The notes: a model not told the origin generated them from the letters alone. DNA of 6,054 nucleotides from Ruminococcaceae bacterium UBA866 (GCA_002295325.1 DBGA01000054.1:50577-56630); one strand, 5' to 3'; positions 1 to 5,675 are shown, numbered from the stretch's first letter. Numbers and translations: made by a program.

Positions 1-1
1 T

Positions 2-781
2 ATAAATGAAAATGGCTGTCAGCTTGAGGATGCTCGCCAAATCAAAGGTGGTTTACTTTGTCATATAAGTTTTATCGAAAAGAGCAGTATGCTCGTTGGT
101 GCTTGCTACGGCACGGGAAATATTTTCTCAGTTAAAGTTGATTTGGAGCAAAAACGTTTTTGCGGCAAGGTTAGCTATTGCACCCAAGGCGAAACACAAG
201 GGCGAGCACATTGCGTTACTGCTAGTGACGACGAAACAATACTCTATTCAGCGAATATTATGCAGGATAGGATTTATCGTTATCTTATATCAAAAAATGG
301 ACTTGAGCCACTTGATTTCTTGCAACTACCCCTAGGAGTTGGTCCTCGTCACATTTTGCCTATCTCTAGTGGTTGCTACTATGTTATCACGGAATACTCA
401 AATGAAATTTTGCTGATACAGGACAATGTACTTATTGAAAAGTATTCAACAGTTGGTGACGGTCTTTGTGGAGAATCTTTTGGCTCAACTCTGTGCATGA
501 CAAAAGATAAGCGATTTTTATATGCCGCAAATCGTGGAGAAAATACCATTGCAGTTTTTTCGATTAATCCTGACCTTTCACTGAAAAATATATCTAGGTT
601 TGCTTGTGGAAACTTCCCAAGGCATATTGCACTCTGCAATAGTGATAGGTATATCCTTTGTGCAAATCAAAAAGGCGACAATGTATCAATATTTGAACTG
701 GACAAGGAAACAGGTATGATGATTGCAAAGATAAGAGAAATTCCGTTTCAATCCCCAAGCTTTGTATTGGAATATAAATGA
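2..781 (+). CDS. Lactonase, seven-bladed beta-propeller (6-phosphogluconolactonase type), 5'-truncated by window edge
   Basis: The frame is open from base 2 through the ATG at 89 to TGA at 779-781. The gene therefore starts before the window and 259 residues are visible; family members are usually about 330-350 residues, so roughly the first propeller blade or two is missing. Repeating blade motifs support the family. Counting from the Met at 89, these are GRAHCV (38-43), a YSAN..QDRIYRY strand (53-65), GVGPRHILP (83-91), LYAANRGENTIAVF (144-157), FPRHIAL (176-182) and ILCANQKGDNVSIF (189-202) followed by D..TG. Family members hydrolyse sugar lactones such as 6-phosphogluconolactone in the cytoplasm (oxidative pentose phosphate pathway), but the fold also occurs in enzymes with other lactone substrates, so the substrate is inferred. 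There is no sign of a frameshift. The gene converges on the transporter operon and shares its hairpin terminator. The ATG at 89 is an internal Met, not the start. Confidence 0.85.
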   Translation: MNENGCQLEDARQIKGGLLCHISFIEKSSMLVGACYGTGNIFSVKVDLEQKRFCGKVSYCTQGETQGRAHCVTASDDETILYSANIMQDRIYRYLISKNGLEPLDFLQLPLGVGPRHILPISSGCYYVITEYSNEILLIQDNVLIEKYSTVGDGLCGESFGSTLCMTKDKRFLYAANRGENTIAVFSINPDLSLKNISRFACGNFPRHIALCNSDRYILCANQKGDNVSIFELDKETGMMIAKIREIPFQSPSFVLEYK

Positions 782-791
782 TGAAAAAAGC

Positions 792-819
792 GAACAGCCT
801 CCCTAAAGGGAGGCTGTTC
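792..819. terminator. Bidirectional intrinsic terminator between convergent genes
   Basis: A perfect 12-bp GC-rich stem (792-803 with 808-819) encloses the four-base loop TAAA. On the minus strand the stem is followed by GCTTTTTTC (bases 791-783), a proper U-tract, so it best ends the ABC-2 operon, whose stop is at 827. On the plus strand the tail TTATCTTCTATT is U-rich but interrupted, so it probably also ends the lactonase transcript less efficiently. Confidence 0.88.
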
Positions 820-826
820 TTATCTT

Positions 827-2143
827 CTATTCCTGTGGTAAGTTTTTCTTAGTCTTGCGTTTTTTCTTAAACTCTAATGTCATTGTAAAGATTTTGTCAG
901 TTGAGAACACTTTCACTGCCAAATACAATACAACAACAAGTATGATAATTTGGTATGCCATTCCACCAAAGAAGAGCAGGTTGTTGCCAAAAAGCAATGC
1001 ACTTGTGGCTGTAAACGTATGCGTAAATGGGATTGCGTAAACTAAAATTCTAGCGACCATAGGGAGTGAGCTCACGTCCATAAACATTGTGATAAAATAA
1101 GGTATCATCGTAACGAACATCAACGGCATGAGCAAGCTTTGAGCCGACTTTAAGTCCTTAGCAAGTGCGCCCAAAATCATTGAAATTGTAAGAGCGATTG
1201 AAATTGTCAAAAATAACTGTATGCCAATTAGTGCAAACTGTGGAGTTCCTAGCTGTAGCCCCAAGTTTTTGAGTGCGGCTGTGATTGGTGCAGTTGCCAT
1301 ATCCATATCTCCACCAGTCATTCCACCCATCATACCATTCATATAGCTAGAAAAACCAACCATATAAACACCTGCCATTAGCAATGAAAATACTGCAGAT
1401 GCACACATTTTTGAACCTAAAACTGCAAGCCTTGAAACTGGAGCGGAAAGTAGTGTTTCAAGAGTTTTGTCGCCTTTTTCATTGGCAATTGCAGATGCAT
1501 TTAACTGGGTTGCAAACATGATAAGAATAAACACGATAATTGGGATAAACATAGACTGTTGCATAGCGAAACCTTGTAGTGCATTTGAGTTAATAATTTC
1601 GCTTTTATCTTTCACAACAGTAACATCTATATTAACAACTGGGTTTTTGACATATTCAACATCAACATTAGCTAAGTCTGCCTTAATCAACATTGTTGTG
1701 AGAGATTCTTTTACGACCTCTGCGGCAGTTTGTGCTGTTTGGCTCATGTTGCCCATTATAGAGAAACTTGTTAGTTCAGAAATAATTGTGAGCTCTTGTG
1801 GCTTTTTATTTTCTATGCCCTCTTGAAAGCCCTTAGGGAAAACCAAAAGTGAGTTATGTCCAAGCTCGGATGCTTTTTTTGAAAGCTCAACATTATTGTC
1901 GCCTTCTATGATAGTCACTTCAAAGCCGGAAGCCTTTAGAGCCTCTATTGATTGCGATGTAATTGCCGATTTATCATTGTCAACAATAACCACACTTCCA
2001 GCGTTTTTGCTCATCTCTTCGCCGATATTTCCCATTACACTGCCAAGCAAAACAAACATTAGCGCACCAACTAATAGGCCTCCAATGGCTTGAAAGGTTA
2101 TAAGCTCTTTTAACTCTTTCTTAAAAAGTTTAAAGAATTTCAT
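827..2143 (-). CDS. ABC-2 type transporter permease (NatB/YhaP-like)
   Basis: A 438-residue membrane subunit of an ABC exporter, paired with the ATPase encoded just upstream. Topology read from the sequence: one membrane helix near residues 19-38; a large extracytoplasmic domain at about 39-195; helices near 197-213, 243-263, 305-327 and 333-356; a possible re-entrant hydrophobic segment at 363-386; a last helix near 391-411; and a basic C-terminal tail (KKKRKTKK). The family hallmark is the cytoplasmic stretch EKGDKTLETLLSAPVSR (222-238) after the second helix, the usual ATPase-coupling region of ABC-2 permeases. The loop at 268-283 is unusually Met-rich. The ATG overlaps the end of the ATPase gene by 14 bases, with GGTGAAG just upstream as a weak ribosome site, so translation is probably coupled. 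Relatives export sodium, drugs or peptides; the substrate cannot be told here. The length is normal for the family. Confidence 0.9.
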   Translation of the reverse strand: MKFFKLFKKELKELITFQAIGGLLVGALMFVLLGSVMGNIGEEMSKNAGSVVIVDNDKSAITSQSIEALKASGFEVTIIEGDNNVELSKKASELGHNSLLVFPKGFQEGIENKKPQELTIISELTSFSIMGNMSQTAQTAAEVVKESLTTMLIKADLANVDVEYVKNPVVNIDVTVVKDKSEIINSNALQGFAMQQSMFIPIIVFILIMFATQLNASAIANEKGDKTLETLLSAPVSRLAVLGSKMCASAVFSLLMAGVYMVGFSSYMNGMMGGMTGGDMDMATAPITAALKNLGLQLGTPQFALIGIQLFLTISIALTISMILGALAKDLKSAQSLLMPLMFVTMIPYFITMFMDVSSLPMVARILVYAIPFTHTFTATSALLFGNNLLFFGGMAYQIIILVVVLYLAVKVFSTDKIFTMTLEFKKKRKTKKNLPQE

Positions 2144-2867
2144 TATTCTTCACCGCCTTTTCAAATACTTCTTCAAGATTTTGTGCATCCATTTGAGCTT
2201 TTAGTTCAGCCGGTGTGCCAACCATATGTAAAACACCCTTGCTGATAATTCCAACTCTATCCGATAGGTATTCAATTTCTAGCATATTGTGGCTTGAAAT
2301 TAAAAATGACATTCCTTCATCTGCAAGGCCTCTAATCATTCGTCTAATTTCGATTGCGTTTAGAATGTCAAGTCCACTTGTAGGCTCGTCTAGAATTGCA
2401 AGGTCTGGCTTAGTCATAACAGCGCGGGAGAGCAGTAGTTTTCTTATCATACCACGACTGTATGTAGAAATTTTGTCCTTTAATCTGTCACCTAAATCGC
2501 ACATAGCAACAGCGGTAGCAACATATTCCTCGCACTTAGCATTGTCATTAGAAAAGAGAGAAGCCATGAATTTTAGATATTTAATACCTGTCATATTTTT
2601 ATAGGCACCTGCCTCGTCTGGGAGATATGTAATTTTTTCTCTTGCCTTTGCTGCGTCATGAACCACGCTGATTCCATCCACAAAAGCATCACCTGATGTA
2701 GGCTGGATGAGTGTGGAAATCATACGGATTGTTGTGGTTTTTCCAGCACCATTTGGACCAATTAGTGCAAAAATTTCGCCTTTGTTTACGTCAAAACTTA
2801 CATCATTTGCTGCAAGTACTTCAGTATATTTTTTGCAAAGGCCCCTAACCTTTAAAGTTGTTTCCAT
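2130..2867 (-). CDS. ABC transporter ATP-binding protein (NatA-like, ABC-2 partner)
   Basis: A 245-residue cytoplasmic ATPase that should power the permease encoded directly downstream. Motifs in order: Walker A GPNGAGKTT (37-45), Q-loop region YLPDEAGAY (81-89, with Asp where many ABC ATPases have Gln), signature TYSRGM (135-140), Walker B plus catalytic Glu LAILDEPTSGLD (156-167), and switch His in SSHN (His193). The C-terminal LEEVFEKAV (231-239) is typical of ATPases that serve ABC-2 permeases. The YSRGM-type signature and the altered Q-loop are, from memory, common in this NatA/DrrA-like branch and do not imply inactivity. The start is set by AGGAG at 2875-2879, seven bases before the ATG. 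It is the first gene of a two-gene operon driven by the strong promoter at 2952-2980. No regulator gene is linked within the window. Confidence 0.93.
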   Translation of the reverse strand: METTLKVRGLCKKYTEVLAANDVSFDVNKGEIFALIGPNGAGKTTTIRMISTLIQPTSGDAFVDGISVVHDAAKAREKITYLPDEAGAYKNMTGIKYLKFMASLFSNDNAKCEEYVATAVAMCDLGDRLKDKISTYSRGMIRKLLLSRAVMTKPDLAILDEPTSGLDILNAIEIRRMIRGLADEGMSFLISSHNMLEIEYLSDRVGIISKGVLHMVGTPAELKAQMDAQNLEEVFEKAVKNNEIL

Positions 2868-2907
2868 GTAGTCACTCCTATTTTGATTTTTTTATTACTC
2901 GTTAAGC

Positions 2908-2938
2908 TATATCGGTTACCGTAACAGTATTACTAATA
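2908..2938 (-). promoter_or_regulatory. Leader of ABC-2 operon with stacked operator-like palindromes
   Basis: Between the inferred transcription start (about 2945) and the ATPase start codon lie three short elements. TATATCGG at 2908-2915 is an extra copy of the half-site found in the promoter palindrome. GTTAC-C-GTAAC at 2915-2925 is a perfect 5-1-5 palindrome. TATTA-C-TAATA at 2928-2938 is another perfect 5-1-5 palindrome. Their function is inferred: they resemble binding sites for dimeric regulators downstream of a promoter. Confidence 0.45.
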
Positions 2939-2943
2939 TTTGC
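2926..2943 (-). repeat. Shared leader element, copy 1 (ABC-2 operon side)
   Basis: Read on the minus strand this is GCAAATATTAGTAATACT. It matches the plus-strand element at 3057-3073, upstream of the divergent ATPase gene, with one extra A and one T/C substitution. Both copies have the same orientation relative to the gene they precede. Confidence 0.6.
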
Positions 2944-2951
2944 TTGCAAAC

Positions 2952-2974
2952 ATTATATCGCGAGCCGATATAAT
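2952..2974. promoter_or_regulatory. Operator palindrome inside the ABC-2 operon promoter
   Basis: ATTATATCG (2952-2960) and CGATATAAT (2966-2974) form a perfect inverted repeat with a five-base spacer, CGAGC. It covers the -10 hexamer and the whole spacer and ends next to the -35 hexamer. A repressor bound here would block RNA polymerase. The protein that binds is unknown and is not encoded in the window; small transporter operons of this kind are often controlled by GntR-, PadR- or TetR-type repressors. Confidence 0.7.
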
Positions 2975-2980
2975 TGTCAA
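2952..2980 (-). promoter_or_regulatory. Consensus sigma-A promoter of the ABC-2 operon
   Basis: On the minus strand TTGACA (2980-2975) is followed by exactly 17 bases and TATAAT (2957-2952), both perfect consensus hexamers. The inferred transcription start is near 2945, giving a leader of about 77 bases to the ATG at 2867. Confidence 0.88.
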
Positions 2981-2998
2981 TGAAAAATTTGAAATTTC

Positions 2999-3027
2999 TT
3001 GTGAAAATAAAACGGACAACATATAAG
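2999..3027 (+). promoter_or_regulatory. Candidate promoter of the MacB-type ATPase gene
   Basis: TTGTGA (2999-3004), a 17-base spacer and TATAAG (3022-3027) make a moderate sigma-A promoter, with a start expected near 3034. Just downstream, GCACAA (3027-3032) and TTGTGC (3053-3058) form a 6-bp inverted repeat with a 20-base interval, which could be an operator. The match is weaker than that of the opposing promoter, so other starts are possible. Confidence 0.45.
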
Positions 3028-3056
3028 CACAATACAATATCACACTTATATTTTGT

Positions 3057-3073
3057 GCAATATTAGCAATACT
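3057..3073 (+). repeat. Shared leader element, copy 2 (MacB-type ATPase side)
   Basis: GCAATATTAGCAATACT, about 40 bases upstream of the start codon, is the partner of the minus-strand element at 2926-2943. ATTAG and CTAAT at 3062-3076 also form a 5-bp inverted repeat around CAATA, so the element has dimeric-site symmetry. Confidence 0.6.
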
Positions 3074-3111
3074 AATTTAGATTACATTAATATTAGGAGT
3101 GGTGGGAAGTT

Positions 3112-3786
3112 ATGAGTGCATTAATTGAGATAAATAAAATCAACAAAGTATATAATCCTGGTGAAAATGCGGTTTATGCCCTTAAGGATATTAATCTAAC
3201 CGTTGAAAAGGGAGAATTTATCGCTATTGTTGGTAGCTCTGGTTCTGGAAAATCCACCCTAATGAACATTTTAGGCTGTTTAGACACCCCCACAAGCGGT
3301 AGTTATTCACTTGAGGAAAGCGACGTTTCTAAATTTAGTGATGACGAGCTTTCAATTATACGCAACAAGAAAATTGGATTTATTTTTCAAGGTTTTAACC
3401 TAGTGCAAAGCCTTAATGCGATTGAAAATGTTGAGCTTCCTTTGGCATATCGTGGCATAAAACACAGTCAAAGACGTGAGCTTGCCCTACAAGCATTACA
3501 AAGGGTATCTTTAGAGGAAAGAGCACTTCATTTGCCAAGTCAGCTATCTGGTGGACAGCAACAGCGTGAAGCTATCTCGAGGGCGATTGCAGCCAGACCA
3601 CCAATCATTCTTGCCGATGAACCAACAGGCAACCTCGATACAAAATCAGGCGATGACGTTATGGAGGTTTTGTTTGACTTGAATAATGAGGGAAAGACGA
3701 TTATCCTTATAACTCACGATATGGCAATCGCAAAGCTTGCAAAACGAATTGTTAGAGTAAGTGATGGAATTATTGTTGAGGGATAG
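3112..3786 (+). CDS. ABC transporter ATP-binding protein, MacB/LolD (FtsX-permease) type, unaccompanied
   Basis: A 224-residue cytoplasmic ATPase of full normal length. Motifs: Walker [10 protein letters not shown] (41-49), Q-loop FQGFNL (Gln93), signature LSGGQ (145-149), Walker B and catalytic Glu [12 protein letters not shown] (165-176, Glu170) and switch His in THD (His202). The early [15 protein letters not shown] and the [10 protein letters not shown] box are typical of MacB/LolD ATPases that drive FtsX-like permeases in peptide or antibiotic efflux and lipoprotein handling. The helix after the signature reads [10 protein letters not shown] where the family usually has QQQRVAIARA; the Val-to-Glu change is odd. 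No permease follows: a terminator begins 17 bases after the stop and the next gene is unrelated. The start is supported by AGGAGTGG at 3095-3102; the core AGGAG lies 12 bases from the ATG, rather far. It is transcribed divergently from the ABC-2 operon. Confidence 0.92.
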   Translation: MSALIEINKINKVYNPGENAVYALKDINLTVEKGEFIAIVGSSGSGKSTLMNILGCLDTPTSGSYSLEESDVSKFSDDELSIIRNKKIGFIFQGFNLVQSLNAIENVELPLAYRGIKHSQRRELALQALQRVSLEERALHLPSQLSGGQQQREAISRAIAARPPIILADEPTGNLDTKSGDDVMEVLFDLNNEGKTIILITHDMAIAKLAKRIVRVSDGIIVEG

Positions 3787-3803
3787 ATACAATAAAAATC
3801 TTT

Positions 3804-3840
3804 AAGCTATAATTACATTGTATGTAGTTATAGCTTTTTT
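3804..3840 (+). terminator. Intrinsic terminator of the MacB-type ATPase gene
   Basis: A 15-bp stem (3804-3818 with 3822-3836, one G-U pair) with a three-base loop runs into a T-tract ending at 3840. It is AT-rich but long. It closes the transcript right after the lone ATPase gene, so no downstream permease belongs to this unit. Confidence 0.82.
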
Positions 3841-3880
3841 AGAGTTGATTTATCAATTACCATATGATATTGTAGTTATA
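3811..3880 (+). repeat. Degenerate second copy of terminator sequence in the 3841-3985 gap
   Basis: AATTAC at 3811-3816 and TGTAGTTATA at 3823-3832, both in the terminator, recur as AATTAC at 3855-3860 and TGTAGTTATA at 3871-3880. The second copy has lost the hairpin. The remaining gap to 3985 is AT-rich. I see no convincing promoter there; TTGTAG (3870-3875) and TATAAC (3894-3899) with an 18-base spacer is a poor candidate. Confidence 0.35.
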
Positions 3881-3985
3881 TGTAAATTTTTAGTATAACC
3901 TGAAGTAGTTGGGACTTTATATAAAGCTAAAAATGCGGAGTTGGAATAAATAAAATTTATACTAGGATGAGGATGATTTAACTAT

Positions 3986-4528
3986 ATGAATACTGAAATT
4001 ATTGAGACTGCTTTGATAAATCTTAAAGTAGGTTTGCGTAAATATGAAAATCTTATTAGCAAACTACATAATGTTAATGTGGCAACAGATAGGGATTTTC
4101 AGAGACAATATAATGACTTTTTTAAAATGAACAGAAGAACTCCAGAATTTTATTCCTGCTATTTTTCGCTACTTGAAACATCAAAAAACAAAGAAATTTC
4201 TTTTGAACAAATACTTAATCACATTTATTCCAAAACTAATCGTATTGAAGCTTCTTTTAGCAGTAAAATGTTGTCAATAATTAAACCAATTTATCCTGTT
4301 TGGGACAAATACGTTTTGCAAAATCTTGAATTAAAAGCACCCTATACTTATTCTAAAAATAGGATTGAAAAAACAATAAATTTGTATTCTGAAATAAATA
4401 AATGGTATGAAAGTTTTATTCAAACAAATGAAGCAATTGAAATGATAGAAAAATTTGATTTAAGATATCCAAATTCAAATATTACAAATATTAAGAAAAT
4501 TGATTTAATTATTTGGCAAATTAGATAA
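3986..4528 (+). CDS. Conserved hypothetical protein, AT-rich gene
   Basis: A 180-residue soluble protein with no signal peptide or membrane helix. I do not recognise a function. It looks mostly helical and charged. Distinct blocks are RDFQRQYNDF (36-45), EASFSSKML (88-96), the Pro/Trp block IKPIYPVWDKYV (99-110) and the C-terminal KKIDLIIWQIR (170-180). From memory, similar proteins with S-K-x-L...P-x-x-P-x-W-D blocks occur as uncharacterised proteins in Firmicutes. The SK...P.WD pattern faintly recalls helix-hairpin-helix DNA glycosylase-like folds, but I cannot show the catalytic residues, so this is only a hint. The gene is much more AT-rich than its neighbours: 15 and 9 G+C per 60 bases at 4021-4080 and 4441-4500, against 22 per 60 at 5041-5100 in rplM. 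That fits horizontal acquisition. GAGG at 3969-3972 is 13 bases from the ATG, so the ribosome site is weak. The gene is probably expressed alone. Confidence 0.75.
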   Translation: MNTEIIETALINLKVGLRKYENLISKLHNVNVATDRDFQRQYNDFFKMNRRTPEFYSCYFSLLETSKNKEISFEQILNHIYSKTNRIEASFSSKMLSIIKPIYPVWDKYVLQNLELKAPYTYSKNRIEKTINLYSEINKWYESFIQTNEAIEMIEKFDLRYPNSNITNIKKIDLIIWQIR

Positions 4529-4557
4529 AACTTCCCATTATCCATATAACACAAAAC

Positions 4558-4592
4558 TAAGGGTGTCATCGTTTTAAACGATGACACCCTTA
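4558..4592. terminator. Perfect 17-bp inverted repeat, possible terminator
   Basis: Bases 4558-4574 and 4576-4592 are perfect complements around a single central T, so the RNA would form a hairpin with a small AT loop. It begins 30 bases after the stop of the AT-rich gene, which suits a terminator. However, the plus-strand tail is TAAAAATAGCC without a U-tract. On the minus strand the tail is GTTTTGTG, a short T run, yet no minus-strand gene precedes it. The polarity is therefore unclear. Confidence 0.55.
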
Positions 4593-4659
4593 AAAATAGC
4601 CTAATGAGCAATCTAACTGTGGCTTGTTTTTATAATTTTTAAAAACTAAAACCATTTGC

Positions 4660-4707
4660 GAGAAACTTAGAGAAATGGAGCATAATCGAGAGATAATGAG
4701 AGATAAT
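4660..4707 (+). repeat. Phased GAG array, about 10-bp period
   Basis: GAG starts at 4660, 4670, 4678, 4688 and 4698. The last two units are identical (GAGAGATAAT twice in tandem), and the earlier ones are GAGAAACTTA, GAGAAATG and GAGCATAATC. The period is close to one helical turn, and the array ends 33 bases before the -35 box of rplM. Confidence 0.6.
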
Positions 4708-4740
4708 ACTATCTAAATTAAAAAATCGACGTTTTTGCTC

Positions 4741-4769
4741 TTGACAGGGGTTTGTCTTGCCTATATAAT
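4741..4769 (+). promoter_or_regulatory. Consensus sigma-A promoter of rplM-rpsI
   Basis: TTGACA at 4741-4746, a 17-base spacer and TATAAT at 4764-4769, both perfect, with the start expected near 4776. An AT-rich stretch lies just upstream. This is the strong constitutive type expected for ribosomal protein genes. Confidence 0.93.
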
Positions 4770-4792
4770 AGGTATTACGTTAATAACTAATT

Positions 4793-4797
4793 GGAGG
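4793..4797 (+). promoter_or_regulatory. Ribosome binding site that fixes the rplM start
   Basis: GGAGG sits three bases before the ATG at 4801 and nine bases before the in-frame ATG at 4807. Only the second spacing is workable, so 4807 is the start; this also gives the family-typical MSTTMANAQ N-terminus. Confidence 0.85.
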
Positions 4798-4806
4798 TAT
4801 ATGAAT

Positions 4807-5235
4807 ATGTCAACTACTATGGCAAACGCGCAAACAATAAGCCGTAAATGGTATATATTAGACGCAACTGATGTACCACTGGGACGCCTTGCAGTTAAAG
4901 CTGCAACAATTTTGCGTGGCAAACACAAACCTGTGTTTACACCACACGCTGATTGTGGCGACCATGTAATCGTCCTTAATGCTGCTAAAGCCGTTTTAAC
5001 AGGCAACAAGCTAGAACAAAAGAAATACTACTGGCACACTGGTTGGATTGGTAGCCTAAAAGAGATTAAATACTCTGACATGATGGTTAATGATCCAGAA
5101 AGAGCTATGACACTTGCAGTAAAAGGAATGGTTCCTGATACTACTTTAGGCAGAACTCAACTTCGTCGTCTAAGAGTTTACAGAGGCGCAGAGCATGATA
5201 ATGCTGCTCAAAACCCTGAAGTTTACAAATTCTAA
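4807..5235 (+). CDS. rplM: 50S ribosomal protein L13
   Basis: A 142-residue protein of the large ribosomal subunit, an early-assembly protein that binds 23S rRNA. Recognised from the N-terminal SRKWYILDATDVPLGRLA, the HKPVFTPHADCGDHVIVLNA block, YYWHTGWIGSLKE (the family often has SGYPGGLK here) and the diagnostic VKGMVPDTTLGR followed by RLRVYRGAEH. The length agrees with other Firmicutes (about 142-145). The frame is open upstream to 4735, but that stretch runs through the promoter, so the ATG at 4807 after GGAGG is chosen. It is the first gene of the classic rplM-rpsI pair, 41 bases ahead of rpsI. It is transcribed from the consensus promoter at 4741-4769 with a leader too short for a feedback-regulated structure. 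Confidence 0.97.
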   Translation: MSTTMANAQTISRKWYILDATDVPLGRLAVKAATILRGKHKPVFTPHADCGDHVIVLNAAKAVLTGNKLEQKKYYWHTGWIGSLKEIKYSDMMVNDPERAMTLAVKGMVPDTTLGRTQLRRLRVYRGAEHDNAAQNPEVYKF

Positions 5236-5276
5236 GACTAACCCCAACATAAATTAATAATTAGGAGGCAATTTAG

Positions 5277-5675
5277 ATGTACGAATCACGCCCATATTTT
5301 TATGGAACAGGCAGAAGAAAAAGTTCTGTTGCAAGAGTAAGAGTATATGCTGGTACTGGTAAAATTACCATTAACGGTAGAGATATTGATGATTACTTTG
5401 GACTTGAAACTCTAAAGTTAATTGCAAACCAACCACTAGAACTAACTAGCACCGTTGGTAAATTTGATATTGAGTGTAACGTAAACGGTGGTGGTGTAAC
5501 TGGTCAAGCAGGCGCTATCAGACACGGACTATCAAGAGCTTTGCTACAATTTGACGGGGAGCTTCGCCCAATACTAAAAAAAGCTGGATTCTTAACTCGT
5601 GACCCAAGAATGAAAGAGCGTAAGAAATACGGCCTTAAAGCTGCACGTCGTGCTCCACAGTTCTCAAAAAGATAG
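5277..5675 (+). CDS. rpsI: 30S ribosomal protein S9
   Basis: A 132-residue protein of the small ribosomal subunit; the C-terminal tail of S9 reaches the peptidyl-tRNA site of the ribosome. It is recognised by [16 protein letters not shown] near the start, the signature [19 protein letters not shown] (71-89), the basic block [19 protein letters not shown] and the invariant C-terminal QFSKR. AGGAGG at 5263-5268, eight bases before the ATG, sets the start. It is co-transcribed with rplM and ends in the terminator at 5702. Its last codons form one copy of an imperfect direct repeat (5657-5674), and an integrase remnant converges on it from downstream. Confidence 0.98.
   Translation: MYESRPYFYGTGRRKSSVARVRVYAGTGKITINGRDIDDYFGLETLKLIANQPLELTSTVGKFDIECNVNGGGVTGQAGAIRHGLSRALLQFDGELRPILKKAGFLTRDPRMKERKKYGLKAARRAPQFSKR

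Larger units (their letters stand above)
4593..4806 (+). other. Upstream region and short leader of rplM
   Basis: No reading frame with coding character is visible here on either strand. The region holds an AT-rich stretch (4629-4650), a GAG-phased repeat array (4660-4707), another AT-rich stretch (4708-4735) that could act as an UP-like element, the promoter at 4741-4769 and a leader of only about 30 bases. The leader is too short for the structured L13 leader known from some Firmicutes. Confidence 0.6.

Noticed and set aside
89..91. ATG at 89 as the start of the lactonase gene
   Set aside because: The same frame is open back to the first bases of the window with family-like sequence, no ribosome binding site precedes 89, and the family is longer than 230 residues.
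2583..2627. Asp in place of the Q-loop Gln and an YSRGM signature as signs of a dead ATPase
   Set aside because: Both variants are, from memory, common in NatA/DrrA-like ATPases; Walker A, Walker B Glu and switch His are intact.
2881..3111. Riboswitch or T-box in the divergent intergenic region
   Set aside because: No long paired helices, T-box sequence or terminator/antiterminator pair can be made out; the symmetric elements are short and look like protein sites.
4420..4611. 63-residue minus-strand reading frame with hydrophobic residues
   Set aside because: It lies opposite the end of the AT-rich gene and through the hairpin, has no convincing ribosome site, and its composition mirrors the plus-strand gene.
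4660..4707. CRISPR-like array
   Set aside because: The units are about 10 bp with no unique spacers.
4735..4806. Possible longer N-terminus for L13 starting from TTG at 4735
   Set aside because: The stretch contains the complete TTGACA-N17-TATAAT promoter and the GGAGG site; the family-typical MSTTMANAQ start at 4807 fits the ribosome site spacing.
4776..4806. Structured L13 autoregulatory leader
   Set aside because: Only about 30 bases separate the inferred transcription start from the start codon, and no stable stem is visible there.
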